NCBI RefSeq assembly: GCF_037325665.1
Contig: NC_090259.1
Location: 33,585,649-33,649,648, forward strand
Origin: Littorina saxatilis
Taxonomy: Eukaryota; Mollusca; Gastropoda; Littorinimorpha; Littorinidae
DNA length: 64,000 nucleotides
Direction: 5' to 3'
Part shown: one piece after another, positions 1-11,993 of the stretch
Position numbering within the stretch: the stretch's first letter is position 1
Layout of the letters: the number at the start of each line of letters is the position of its first letter
Translations under genes and position numbers: made by a program
Notes under the pieces: generated by a model
What the model was told of the DNA's origin: nothing
Databases searched by the model: none
Seen by the model: the letters and a program-made list of their open reading frames with translations, nothing else

Positions 1-145
1 GTGTTTGTGTGTGTGTGTGTTTGTGCGCGTGTGTTTGTGTGTGTGTGTGTGTCTGTGTGTGTGTGTATGTGTATGTGTGTGTGTGTGTATGTGTATGTGT
101 GTGTGTGTGTGTGTGTGGTGCGTGCGTGTGTGTGTGTGGTGTAGC

Positions 146-202
<57 letters not shown>
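1..202. repeat. GT-rich microsatellite
   Basis: Almost pure (GT)n with occasional TA, GC and TT interruptions. The translated Cys/Val runs here are not genes. The tract continues after the short MITE that interrupts it (to about 406). Confidence 0.97.
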
Positions 203-382
203 CAGGGCCGGACCCAGGGGGGGGGGGGGGGTTTCCAGGGGTTCCGGAACCCCACCCCTGGAAAAAGCATGTACCTTGCTTTGAGTGGTTTTTTTTGTTT
301 GTTTTTTTTCCGCTGATTTGCCCCCCAAAGAAAGGAGGAACCCCCCCCCCCCCCCCCTTACAACTCATTTGGTCCGGCCCTG
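203..382. mobile_element. 180-bp hAT-like MITE inside a GT repeat
   Basis: The element starts CAGGGCCGGACC and ends with the reverse complement GGTCCGGCCCTG, a 12-bp terminal inverted repeat. The interior has G, T and C homopolymer runs and no coding capacity. The CAGGG ends suggest the hAT superfamily. A TSD cannot be judged because both flanks are GT repeat. Confidence 0.75.
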
Positions 383-533
383 GTGTGTGTGCGTGTGTGT
401 GTGTGTTCTTGTTGTTGCTGTATTGCCTTTGTGACTCCCGCAGCAGTCAGGCTGTTGATAGTGAGTATGGATCCTAGTGGAAGGATGGTTCTACCCCACG
501 TCAAAGCCGTGACCGATTTTAGATAGCGAGCAG

Positions 534-901
534 GGCGGGGACTGATGTAGCTCAGTCGGTAGCGTGCTGGCCGATTTCAAGTGTATCCAGTTGGTCGCTG
601 TCAGCGTGAGTTCGTCCCCACGTTCGGCGAGAGATTTATTTCTCAGAGTCAACTTTGTGTGCAGACTCTCTTCGGTGTCCGAACACCCCCGTGTGTACAC
701 TGACGCAAGCACAAGACCAAGTGCGCACGAAAAAGATCCTGTAATCCATGTCAGAGTTCGGTGGGTTATAGAAACACGAAAATACCCAGCATGCTTCCTC
801 CGAATGCGGCGTATGGCTGCCTAAATGGCGGGGTAAAAACGGTCATGCACGTAAAAGCCGTGGAGGTTTCAGCCCATGAACGAAAAAAAAAAAAAAAAAA
901 A
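534..901 (+). mobile_element. SINE family A, full-length copy
   Basis: A tRNA-like head (GATGTAGCTCAGTCGGTAGC, box A type) is followed by a body and a poly(A) tail. It is flanked by a perfect 13-bp TSD AGATAGCGAGCAG at 521-533 and 902-914, which fixes both ends. The body from about 700 on (GTGTGTACAC onward) is shared with the family B SINEs elsewhere in the window. Confidence 0.9.
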
Positions 902-914
902 AGATAGCGAGCAG

Positions 915-2066
915 AACTCTTTTCATGGGATGGACTGTTCCATTAAAGGCTGCCATACTCGTAGCGTTCATTAATTAATTCATATTGTTTACATGTGCCA
1001 ATAATGTTATAAAACTGTACCTAAGGGGATATAATAACGATTGGCTGTAGCTTTCGAACACAGAAAAAATTATTTCAGTATTGCAAAGTGGTGTTGATAG
1101 TGTCGAATGTAAACAGAACAGTCTCAAACGCCATCTTTGGTTTACGAAACGTCACGAAGTGACGTCAACGGTCTAAAAATAGCCCAAGTCCTGGAGAACT
1201 GTTGCCGAAACAATGCAATAAAGAATTGAATTATTTCTCGTAATCGGTAAGGACTTCAAACCTAAAACTTTGCAGGAAGCTTAATTTATACATCCCCGCA
1301 ACGATGGGAAAAGCCCTGGAAGTAATTAAACTAATTAAATAGGACTATGTCAGCCTTTAATTCTCACTATTTACTCAAATGAGTGTAATGGAAATCGAGA
1401 TTTGTTTCTTTGGCAAGCTTTGACAAAAATTGAAAAGGTTCTTGATAAAAATCCACAGAGAGTGTTTTTTGTCCTAAACAGTGCTATTTGAATGAATTAT
1501 GGGTTCAACTGGACGTTTTGTGTGACTTTTTTTTTTTTATAAAATATGTAGTTTTTGGAAAACATTCGTCTTCCAGAAAAAAAATGAAGCTAGAACTTGG
1601 AAGTAAGTTTTATTTTACTCTAAACAGGTAAACAGATGCATAGACAGCAATTTCGTCATATTTATGAGCATATTTGGTTTCCTTGGTAGATATTATAGGC
1701 ACAAAATAAATGTCCGAAAAAAAGTTTTTGTATTTAAACAATATTCCTGAGTAATTCAAAGAAAGTATCTCTGTTATTGTACAAGGACATCATTTCTGGT
1801 GTGAGAAGAAAAAAAAAGAAAAAAAAAGAAAGAAAAAAAAAGAAAAAAGTTTGGACTCTGGAAGCATTTCCCAATGACGGCACTGGTGCTCAAAAATGAT
1901 TTTGAGAAAACAGCGTTTTCAAAATGGTGTCAGATGGTAATAGACTACTTCGAAAATTATCATTTTATTACAAGTAAGAGTTTGACGATAACAGCATTTC
2001 ATCGCACAATGATTTTACGGTGTTCAAAGTACCTAAAATGCTGAGAACTCAAAAAACGTTTCAGGA
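915..2066. other. AT-rich spacer, nothing recognised
   Basis: About 1.15 kb of AT-rich DNA with an A/AG-rich low-complexity stretch at 1,806-1,848. I see no credible ORF, RNA gene or element ends. Confidence 0.6.
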
Positions 2067-2079
2067 CCAAAATTACGTA

Positions 2080-2387
2080 AATTTTAAGGGGCTTATTGTC
2101 CGTCAGGTCTTAATTGCCTATATTGGACATGGATTGGTTTAAATACGATTCGAGTTTTACGCCCTCACGGCTTTTTGATTATGCGTGTTTAGGTGGTTTC
2201 AGCCATCTGCACTTAAGGTAGAATGACCAAGATCTTTAACGTGCCATTGTGGTGACACGGAGGTGGGAGATGGATACCGTCTCTGGGTCTGCACATAAAG
2301 TTGAACCGTGTCCGTCCCGGCCCGGATTCGAACCAGCGACCTCTCGATCACAAGTCCAGTGCTCTACCACCTGAGCTACCCGGGCCC
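2080..2387 (-). mobile_element. SINE family C (tRNA-headed), full length
   Basis: On the minus strand the copy starts with a tRNA-like head: box A TAGCTCAGGTGGTAGAGC and box B GGTTCGAATCC. A perfect 13-bp TSD CCAAAATTACGTA lies at 2,067-2,079 and 2,388-2,400. The body is unrelated to families A and B. The head could fold like a tRNA, but the TSD and 3' body mark it as a retroposon and not a functional tRNA. Confidence 0.88.
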
Positions 2388-3184
2388 CCAAAATTACGTA
2401 TGTAAGTTTCTATTTGTGTTCCCAGAATAAGTATCTATTTGGGACACGAAGTGGCTGTACGCTAAGATAAAATTACGTGCCATCTCTAGCCTTTAAATAG
2501 TATAGCTCATGTGCCACCTTGTACGACCTGGCTAGACGCAAGTCTGCTTTTATGTCAAGTGGGATAATCTGTCTGCCATTGTCCCCGATAGGTGTGCTTT
2601 TAGGTGCACGAAGGGCAGTAAGCAAATAACGTTTTTTGCAAAGGTCGACACAAACGCCGCATACTTGTCTGTGGTAATGTATGTGAAGCCGGTTACGGAA
2701 GAAAGATGTGAAGGTTATTCCAGCGTCGCGGACGACGCTGGTATCTGCGGTCGGGAAGACTTTCCACGAATTTGCCTCAGGGCGCCGCCATGTTTTCTGT
2801 GCTCGACTGCGAGCAGACCACAGGCACATTACACCCAAAATTCTTGTAGGCATACACAGACGCAACATAGCATATACAGACAATAACACCCACAACACTT
2901 TAACTGCATATGAAAGGAATAAAAATAAATCCGCAAATCAGTCGCGCACAATACACCAGTTAGAAAAACAAGGAGTACCAAAGCGGCGTGCAGAAACTAA
3001 ACTGACTCGGAGACTGAGAAGAAACATTTATCACACGATGTGGATAGCAAATATTAAAATAAAACAGATAAGTCAAGCAAAAAATAAACACAAATATCGA
3101 AAACACAATAAACAAAGGTAAAGAAAACAAAAAGAGATGCTTGCCGACAGTCAGTGTGTGTGTGCGTGGTTTGCCGTGTGCGTC

Positions 3185-3188
3185 AGCG

Positions 3189-3223
<35 letters not shown>

Positions 3224-3236
3224 CGCGTGCATGCGT
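3185..3236. repeat. GT/GC-type microsatellite
   Basis: (GT)n passing into GCGTGCGCGTGCATGCGTGCG. It is low complexity only. Confidence 0.9.
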
Positions 3237-3418
3237 GCGTAGGCTACGTTCTTGCGTGTGTGCGTTCGAATGAGAAAGAAGAGAGAGAGAGGATTGAACA
3301 ATGAGGTCACGTTCTCTGTCACATGAATACATATACACACACTGAAGGCTACTTCGGACACGAACACTTGCCAACAACTGTGGTTGGACATGCTTTTGAA
3401 ATGTAATATTTTTTCGAT

Positions 3419-3810
3419 ATGATTTCTGGACATACGAATGCCGCTGTGTTGCCTACTGATGTTGCGAATGATGAAGGTTTTGAGTTGACTGACCTTGAGG
3501 AGGGATTGCATCAGGCGTTTATCGTCTCAAATTATATCCTTGCTACTTTTCAGGAGTCAACTATTGCCATTCATGGTAACTTGGATAGTCAATGTTTTTA
3601 TTTGTTTGATTCCCATCAAAGAAACAGAAATGGTAACCATTCTTCAAATGGCGCTGCAGTTTTGATGTCATCAAGTTAATTCCTTTGCAGAATTGATTGA
3701 TTTTCTCAAAAGCCATTATCAATGTGTTTATCAATTAACACCTGTTCATTTCTGTCCAACTGCAATGCAAACTCAATGTGGAGGAAACAAGGATTCATTA
3801 CAAACAAGTC
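3419..3810 (+). pseudogene. Decayed transposon-type cysteine peptidase-like fragment
   Basis: The translated segment at 3,419-3,677 contains LEEGLHQAF, ATFQESTIAIHGN, FYLFDSHQRNRNGN and NGAAVLMSS. A second frame from 3,678 gives NSFAELIDFLKSHYQ and YQLTPVHF. The order (a LEDGL-like helix, then YLFDSHSR.. with a DSH core, GxAVLM, and a final ..L.PV.F) matches, from memory, the C39/C76-like or OTU-like peptidase domain carried by long proteins of invertebrate DNA transposons. The two halves are in different frames, so this copy is not functional as one ORF. The downstream stretch to about 4.3 kb has short internal tandem repeats and no recognised domain. Assignment to a particular transposon class is not possible from this piece. 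Confidence 0.45.
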
Positions 3811-4204
3811 ATCCCTGTACATCAACAGATTTATGTACCTCAATCAATACTGCTAGTATGAGTGACAGGAATCTAAAAGAAAAAACAACCAAACGCAAAT
3901 GTACTACTACTTCTACGACTCGTTTGAATGTAAAACAGAAATGTAACACTATCTGTGACAATGACGGTTCTACGACTCGTTTGAAGGACAGTATAGATCG
4001 AACCTTAACCCACAACTACGACAATTTGTGTCAGACTTTTTTGAACAGGAAAATATGCCTCTGTTCAACAGTAACCAAAACATGGAAGATGTTTTTGAAA
4101 CTTTACAGAAATGTAACACTAGCCTATCTGTGACAATGTTGCTTTTGAATTGAACCCACATTTGTTGAACAGGAGAGAATGTTCCTGTTCAACAGTGCCC
4201 AAAA

Positions 4205-4280
4205 CACTGAATCTGACGTTTTTGAATCTTTTCTGTCATCTAACTGAATCTGACGTTTTTGAATCTTTTCTGTCATCTAA
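4205..4280. repeat. Short tandem duplication (two copies of about 36 bp)
   Basis: The segment CTGAATCTGACGTTTTTGAA..TTTTCTGTCATCTAA occurs twice head to tail. It lies in the low-complexity region downstream of the decayed peptidase fragment. Confidence 0.8.
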
Positions 4281-4835
4281 CCCAATTGCTCATGACTTCA
4301 TCGATCTTGAACATGCCTACTTTTCAAAGAAAGACGACAAAAGCGAAATCTGCATGTTAGCCATCTGCCTGAAATGATCAATGCACTTTTGTAAAATTGT
4401 CACAGCTGTTATGCACTTTTGTGAAATGGTCAGTGCTGTTGTGCACTTATGCAAAACTTGGTGCTGTGCTGTTAACATTTGAACAAAATGCATTTTGTTC
4501 AAATGTTTAGTGCAACTTGCTACTATATAATCGCTGTATGCGCTTTGTGGTAATAATGCACTGTTGTGAAAAGTTTGCGCTAAATGTTGGCACTATGCAT
4601 CATTGTTGGAGCACCCTCCTGTAGATGCACCATGCTGAAAAATGTACTTATGAATCAAGCATTGACTGAAATAAACAATTTATATATCCAGCACAACATG
4701 CAATTCATTAACTTTTGACCCTAACCTTTAACACTTTCCAAAATAAATCTTTGGTGGACATTGCATCGACGCTGTTCATTTTGAATGAACATTTTTCTTG
4801 TTTAGTACATTGTATCGGAATAGTAATGTTATGTG

Positions 4836-4843
4836 TGTGTGCA

Positions 4844-4888
<45 letters not shown>

Positions 4889-4958
4889 ATGTGTGTACGT
4901 GTGTGTGTGAGTGTATGTGTGTGTGTACGTGTGTGTGTGTGTGTGTGTGTGTATGTCA

Positions 4959-4992
<34 letters not shown>
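4836..4992. repeat. GT microsatellite with TA and AC interruptions
   Basis: About 155 bp of imperfect (GT)n. Cys/Val and Thr/His translations on the two strands are artefacts. Confidence 0.95.
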
Positions 4993-4996
<4 letters not shown>

Positions 4997-6460
4997 AGAG
5001 CACAGTGGATATGGGACCATGGGAACAACTGGGTAATTGTGTTGGTGGTTTTTTTCCAAACCACTGCTTACAATGAGAGGTTACTTACAGCAGTTTTACA
5101 TGTATATATACGTCGCATGGATCCGTAATAAGCATGACTGATTCAGGCAGCTCCAGCGGCTTCACAAATAATCCCACTTTTAAAAAAAATGGAGCACGCA
5201 GCAGTACATTTTCTTATCATGCATAATTTATAACTGAGTCAAACGTGAAACTCGTGTGCACATTACATGGGTTTTCCATGAAGAGCGGGGACTGCATATT
5301 GCACAATAGAATTTGCATGTGAAAAGAGAAGGTTGTCTTTTCAACACGACCAACACTGGTGGGAAAAGCTGCGCTGAATTTTAATGCCCTCTTTTCCCGT
5401 TACGGGTATTTGAAGAAGACCGCCAACAATGCTCGCAAAACACAAATTTCTTTATGTCCTTTGCTTGTTTAATCATTTCTTGTTTGAACAAGTCCTTAAT
5501 GTTTCGTCGTGTTAAGTTGTTATTGTTTCATTGACTGTGTCTTTGTTTGTTTCATTATGTCCTCGCTAGTTTCATTGTGCTCTTGCCTGTGACTGAGGTC
5601 TGGAAATATTTTTTTAAACGAATATATACTACCCGTCATAATAAAAAATCAAAACTTGACTAAATGTAAAAAGCAACCAGGCAGATGCGTGTGAGTGCAG
5701 ATCTTTGTGATGCGGGATGAACATTTCACAAAGTGTCAAGTATGTCAAGTCAAGTGGGCTAAAATTGGGTTAGTGTGGCTACCACTCATGCAGTGCCAAA
5801 CCATGTACTTTTGTCAATCCCCGACTGTTTAATTTTTTTCGAAAGAGCTTAAACGTCAAACAATCTCACATTCAACCCTATAACTTTGTGAACTTATCAT
5901 CCCATATCTCAAGCCAATGTACCCTACATATAAAGTAATTCGCTGAACAAAATCAGGAGTTAGAATGTCATTCATTTTTGTTTTGTACTGATTTTAGGAT
6001 TGTTTTCAATTATTTTGGTGCATGAGTTTTTACACATACGTCAGACTATGCGCAGCGAGTTGCATCACAAACTGAAAAATGTCAGGGAGTTGTAGGGAGA
6101 GAGAGAGTGTGTCAGAGAGCAATGATCTATGATTTGTCTTACAGCACTTTCAAGTGTATTTGTTCCTCACTTGTGAAAATGTAATGTTTTTGACTTACTG
6201 TGGTAAGTAAACTCTTACAGACTCCACTTCTTATGACACACACCAATCTTGGTTATAAGACGTAAAAAGGACAGACAGCTGTGTCTTGATTTTCTTGTTC
6301 CTTCAATCTGCGAGGAGTTGACAGATAGACAGGCAGACAGACACACACAAATTACGGACTGTGAGACACACACAAATACAGCAACACATTCAGAACTTAC
6401 ACTAAGTTCTAACAACAAGCAGACGGACAGAATGATAGATATTGAAATACCCAATCATAT
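4993..6460. other. AT-rich spacer
   Basis: No gene is seen. A short stretch at about 5,648-5,670 (AAAACTTGACTAAATGT) matches the end of the TTAGTCAAG repeat family found intact at 38.1-39.8 kb. Confidence 0.5.
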
Positions 6461-6462
6461 AT

Positions 6463-6465
<3 letters not shown>

Positions 6466-6512
<47 letters not shown>
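6466..6512. repeat. CA microsatellite
   Basis: Perfect (CA)n tract of about 46 bp. Confidence 0.95.
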
Positions 6513-6515
<3 letters not shown>

Positions 6516-8606
6516 TACCTAGACAGGCAGACCAAACCACACCACACAGAATGCTGACTCGTTCACATTTCTTTATCTAAATACAAACATGATATGCCCA
6601 ACATGTGATTCTACAAATCAAGAATAGGCAACAGGCACAAGTAATTTCGGTCAAGCTATGTGTCGTTCAGGAACTGGAATGAGCATATGATCACTTAAGC
6701 ACATGATTACAATAAAGAGGTTAAGGACTAGCAGAACAACAAATAAACAAAAAACTCATCTTTTTGAAACCCAAACTTTTTACCACCAACAATCTTGGAG
6801 TCCACTACAGTCCTAGCAAAAGGAAATACGGATTAAAAGCCAAAACAACAACAACCAAAGAAGAAGATGAATGAGAAAGAATGTGGTAGAAGCTGTACAC
6901 TTTCAAAACTCTAATTTCGTGTTTCTCAAATGGAGTAAATTTTGAAAAAGAAAAGAGGGAGAAAGCATGCATTAAAACTTAATAAAAATGCATGTAATCA
7001 ACTCAATATGTATTAAACTCTATTTTCTGAAAGAACAAATGCTGTTCTAACCTCAAATAATGTTGTCTGCAGAGGCTAAAACGAAAAGCACAGAGTTTAA
7101 CAGTTAAACCCATAATCTATGTGTCACATACAAGTATGCTTCGTGTATTAGTTTGGCCAAATGAGTTTTGAAATTGGATAATAAGTTAAACAATAAGCAA
7201 TCTGTTTTCAGTGCAAATTATCACAAAATAACGTATAACTTGTAACATTTAAAAGCAAGCATTATTAACCAGATTCTAAAGAACCACGGAAACAAAATCC
7301 AAACAGAGAAGAATACCTTCCCCAATAATACACCATCAACAACAACCCGAACTTCATCAGCAGACAGCTGAATCTATATACTGCATAATACAGCTATGCC
7401 TTTGTAGATTAACAATAACAAATACACACAAAAACATTCCTGTCTGAAAAATAGAAAAAGGCTTATAATGCACACCAAAAACATTGATACTTGCCCATAT
7501 CTACTCAAATTCATATACATGTACACACATACAGATGAACAAACGAATGCATTACATGCACCAACACACACACACACACACACAGACAAGAGAAAAAGAA
7601 ATTATTGCACTTTGGGAGTGGTATCATGAGAATATTTACATGTACTGGTAATACAAAAACAAATAAAAGTTTCATAAAATTCAATCACAAGCAAGCACTT
7701 TCTAAATAAAACCAACAGCAAGCAAATCAACTCAACTCCTCCCCCCCCCCCCCCCCCCCAAAACAAAAAACAAAAAAATGAAGCAGTTCAACAGCACAAT
7801 TGCTACAAAACTGTCACTTACTCAATAGAGTATGCATGTGTCTTGGGTGTGTGTGTGTTTAGTTTGGGCCATGTGTTTGTGTGCATGTGCATGTATGTGT
7901 GCGTGTGAGTGTATATATATATGTGTGTGCATTTGTGTGTGAGTGCATCTGTGTGTGTATTTGTGTATCAACAAGCATACATTTAAGTGTGTTTGCACAG
8001 GCAAGAGAATAAGAAATTATTGCACTTTGGGAGTGGTATCATGTGAATATTTACATGTACTGGTGATACAAAAACAAATAAAAGTTTCATAAAATTCAAT
8101 CACAAGCAAGCACTTTCTAAATAAAACCAACAGCAAGCAAATCAACTTAACTCCCCCCACCCCCCCCCCCCCCCCCCCCCTCCCCCTCCCCCCCAAAAAA
8201 AATGTAGCAGTTCAACATCACAATTGCTACAAAACTGTCACTTACTCAATAGATTATGCATGTGTCTGTGTGTGTGTGTTTTGTTTGAGCCATGTGTTTG
8301 TGTGCATGTATGTGTGTGTGTGAGTGTCTATATGTGTGTGTGCATTTGTGTGTGAGTGCATCTGTGTGTGTATTTGTGTATCAACAAGCACACATTTAAG
8401 TGTGTTTGCACAGGCATTACATTCCCGAAATTCTACCCTATCACTTAATGCCTATCTGTCAGCAAGTAATAATCATGTGACATCCACCCAAGAGCCTTTT
8501 GCGGTATTTAATTAATAAGAAACTCATGACTGTATGTCACCATTTAGATTCATATCGACACTGAAATCTGGGCCTAGTCACGCCGAACACAACTACTGAC
8601 GGGAAT

Positions 8607-8977
8607 TCTTTCTTTCTTTTTTTATGTGGTGTTTAACGTCGTTTTCAACCACGAAGGTTATATCGCGACGGGGAAAGGGGGGGAGATGGAATAGAGCCAC
8701 TTGTTAATTGTTTCTTGTTCACAAAAGCACTAATCAAAAAATTGCTCCAGGGGCTTGCAACGTAGTACAATATATTACCCTACTGGGAGAATGCAAGTTT
8801 CCAGTACAAAGGACCTAACATTTCTTACATACTGCTTGACTAAAATCTTTACAAACATTGACTATATTCTATACAAGAAACACTTAACAAGGGTAAAAGG
8901 AGAAACCGAATCCGTTAGTCGCCTCTTACGACATGCTGGGGAGCATCGGGTAAATTCTTCCCCCTAACACGCGGGGG
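8607..8977 (+). repeat. Interspersed repeat ending GCGGGGGGT (copy 1)
   Basis: It starts near TGGTGTTTAACGTCGTTTTC, runs through ATATCGCGACGGGG and ends CCCCCTAACACGCGGGGGGT. I recognise this type as a common gastropod or mollusc interspersed repeat, probably a short retroposon. There is no ORF. It was duplicated together with its host block (see copy 2). Confidence 0.65.
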
Positions 8978-9744
8978 GTAAAAAGGCTTATAATGCACAC
9001 CAAAAACATTGATACTTGCCCATATCTACTAAAATTCATATACACACATACAGATGAACAAACGAATGCATTACATGCACCAACACACACACAAACACAC
9101 ACACACACAAACACACACAGACAAGAGAAAAAGAAATTATTGCACTTTGGGAGTGGTATCATGTGAATATTTACATGTACTGGTGATACAAAAACAAATA
9201 AAAGTTTCATAAAATTCAATCACAAGCAAGCACTTTCTAAATAAAACCAACAGCAAGCAAATCAACTTAACTCCCCCCACCCCCCCCCCCCCCCCCCTCC
9301 CCCCCTCCCCCCCCCCCCAAAAAAAAAATGAAGCAGTTCCACATCACAATTGCTACAAAACTGTCACTTACTCAATAGATTATGCATGTGTCTGTGTGTG
9401 TGTGTGTTTTGTTTGAGCCATGTGTTTGTGTGCATGTGCATGTATGTGTGTGTGTGAGTGATATGTGTGTGTGCATTTGTGTGTGAGTGCATCTGTGTGT
9501 GTATTTGTGTATCAACAAGCACACATTTAAGTGTGTTTGCACAGGCATTACATTCCCGAAATTCTACCCTATCACTTAATGCCTATCTGTCAGCAAGTAA
9601 TAATCATGTGACATCCACCCAAGAGCCTTTTGCGATATTTAATTAATAAGAAACTCATGACTGTATGTCACCATTTAGATTCATATCGACACTGAAATCT
9701 GGGCCTAGTCACGCCGAACACAACTACTGACGGGAATTCTTTCT

Positions 9745-10089
9745 TTCTTTTTTTATTTGGTGTTTAACATCGTTTTCAACCACGATATCGCGACGGGGAA
9801 AGGGGGAAGATGGGATAGAACCACTTGTTAATTGTTTCTTGTTCACAAAAGCACTAATCAAACATTTGCTCCAGGGGCTTGCAAAGTAGTACAATGTATT
9901 ACCTTACTGTTTCCAGTACAAAGGACTTAACATTTCTTACATACTGCTTGATTAAAATCTTTACAAAAATTGACTATATTCTATACAAGAAACACTTAAG
10001 GGTAAAAAGAGAAACAGAATCCGTTAGTCGCCTTTTACGACATGCTGGGGAGCATCGGGTAAATTCTTCCCCCTAACCCGCGGGGGGTA
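9745..10089 (+). repeat. Interspersed repeat ending GCGGGGGGT (copy 2)
   Basis: Second copy of the 8,607-8,977 repeat with small deletions. It lies at the same place in the third tandem unit, so it arose by local duplication and not by a separate insertion. Confidence 0.65.
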
Positions 10090-10336
10090 CTGACGGGAAT
10101 GGGAAAGGCAAATGCTGGTAAGGAGAAGCTCAGGGGGAGGGAAGGAGGGAGGGAGAAGGAGGGGGATTCAAGCAGAACAATGAAGGCTACAGTGTAATAC
10201 AGACCTCCCAAAATCTGAAAAAAACAGGTCTGGCAAGGGAGGGAGTCTTACAATGGAGGTGAATTTACAGACGTCATGAAAATCTGGAAAGGCAGGGTCT
10301 TTTAACACTTTCTACCCACATATATGTTGACCAAGC

Positions 10337-10722
10337 GGGGCGGGGATGTAGCTCAGTCGGTAGCGCGCTGTATTTGTATCCAGTTGGCCGCTGTCAGCGT
10401 GAGTTCGTCCCCACGTTCGGCGAGAGATTTATTTCTCAGAGTCAACTTTGTGTGCAGACTCTCCTCGGTGTCCGAACACCCCCCGTGTGTACACGCGCAA
10501 GCACAAGACCAAGTGCGCACGAAAAAGATCCTGTAATCCATGTCAGAGTTCGGTGGGTTATAGAATCACGAAAATACCCAGCATGCTTCCTCCGAAAACG
10601 GCGTATGGCTGCCTAAATGGCGGGGTAAAAAACGGTCTAACACGCAAAATTCCACTCGTGCAAAAAAAAACACGAGTGTACGTGGGAGTTTCAGCCCACG
10701 AACGCAGAAGAAGAAGAAGAAG
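10337..10722 (+). mobile_element. SINE family A with hairpin and (AAG)n tail
   Basis: The head GATGTAGCTCAGTCGGTAGC is followed by the shared 3' body, a CACTCGTG..CACGAGTG inverted repeat, and an (AAG)n tail. The flanks GACCAAGC and GATCAAGC suggest an 8-bp TSD with one mismatch. Confidence 0.85.
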
Positions 10723-10980
10723 ATCAAGCTTTCTTTTTAGCCGAGACCAGCTGTGCTGCAGCAGGTCACTCAGAATTGTATTAATTGTGTAGAAACTGCG
10801 TATCAACATACTGGAATGCAGGCGTTAGATTGACGTTACAGGAAGCGACTGAAGCTAACAGTCTGAGCAGATATGTCCGTACCTGGTCAGATAGAGCCAT
10901 ATGAGTGGGTACAGATATATCCGTACCTAAGAGACAATGAGTTAAAGGGTGGAGAGGGAGTCTGAAATCAAGGCGGTCTT

Positions 10981-11326
10981 TTGTTTGTTTGTTCGTTCAT
11001 GGGCTGAAACTCCCACGGCTTTTACGTGTATGACCGTTTTTACCCCGCCATTTAGGCAGCCATACGCCGCTTTCGGAGGAAGCATGCTGGGTATTTTCGT
11101 GTTTCTATAACCCACCAAACTCTGACATGGATTACAGGATCTTTTTCGTGCGCACTTGGTCTTGTGCTTGCGTGTACACACGGGGGTGTTCGGACACCGA
11201 GGAGAGTCTGCACACAAAGTTGACTGAGAAATAAATCTCTCGCCGAACGTGGGGACGAACTCACGCTGACAGCGGCCAACTGGATACAAATCCAGCGCGC
11301 TACCAACTGAGCTACATCCCCGCCCC
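10981..11326 (-). mobile_element. SINE family A, (AAAC)n-tailed subtype
   Basis: A full-length minus-strand copy with a perfect 11-bp TSD AAGGCGGTCTT at 10,970-10,980 and 11,327-11,337. The tail is (AAAC)n and the 3' end lacks the CACTCGTG hairpin, unlike the (AAG)n subtype. Confidence 0.92.
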
Positions 11327-11339
11327 AAGGCGGTCTTAA

Positions 11340-11795
11340 TAAGGGGAATTCCAAAATACAGTGGAACCCCCTTTAAGATGTTAGGCTTAAGACCACCACC
11401 CCTCAGACTCAAGTAAACTTTGTGGTTTATTTTGCTGTATAAATATTGCTGCAGTCAAAATGGTATATTGTATACGACTACCTAAAATCATCTCTTTTCC
11501 ACAACTCAATACAATGTATGAATGTTCTTCTTTTAACCCAAGGCTATGGTTCGGCAGAAAAAAAACCTGTCAACAACATCAAAACAACTAAAACAATAAT
11601 GTTTAAATTTGTTGTGCATTTTATATGTGCAGTCATAAACAACATATTTTTGATTTATATCACCAACAAACAGAGAAAACAACAACACAAAATAAAACTT
11701 GACTTATAATTATGTGCAATACACCCTGCGTAGGAAAGGATTAGCTGCAAAGCATCTTTTTCACGTGTGCATCAGGGTATATGTAGCTGTGCATA

Positions 11796-11796
<1 letters not shown>
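11340..11796. other. Spacer with a mariner-type MITE fragment
   Basis: At about 11,354-11,400 there is a TACAGTGGAACCCCC end like the Tc1/mariner-type MITE at 56,342. The rest is AT-rich with nothing recognised. Confidence 0.45.
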
Positions 11797-11860
<64 letters not shown>

Positions 11861-11993
11861 TTGTGTGTGTGTGTGTCTGTGTGTATACATGTACGTGTGT
11901 GTGTGCATGCGTGCATGCATACATGAGTGCCTGCATGTGTGTGTGTGTGTCTGTGTGTGTCTATGTGTGGGTGTGTGTGTTCATGTGTCTCTG
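11797..11993. repeat. GT microsatellite
   Basis: Pure (GT)n from 11,799 to about 11,857, then imperfect GT/GC/CA to about 11,990. Confidence 0.95.

Larger units (their letters stand above)
7456..10090. repeat. Local tandem triplication of an AT-rich block
   Basis: The block opening GAAATTATTGCACTTTGGGAGTGG occurs at about 7,592, 8,011 and 9,129. Each is followed by the same ATAAAAGTTTCATAAAATTC stretch, a long C-run and a GT-rich stretch. Units two (about 8,006-8,977) and three (about 9,124-10,088) are nearly identical over roughly 970 bp, including an internal interspersed repeat. Unit one is shorter. Poly-C tracts at 7,741-7,759, 8,160-8,194 and 9,282-9,318 differ in length between units. 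No coding capacity is visible. Confidence 0.85.

Noticed and set aside
534-620. tRNA-like sequences in SINE heads (also 2,300-2,387, 14,197, 19,964, 30,150)
   Set aside because: Box A and box B are present, but each is followed by a SINE body and most are flanked by TSDs; they are not functional tRNA genes.
2473-2898. 141-codon minus-strand frame
   Set aside because: No recognisable motifs, no splice or promoter context; treated as chance.
4708-5128. Cys/Val and Thr/His frames over microsatellites (also 11.7-12.1, 21.5, 35.8, 54.9 kb)
   Set aside because: Pure dinucleotide translation.
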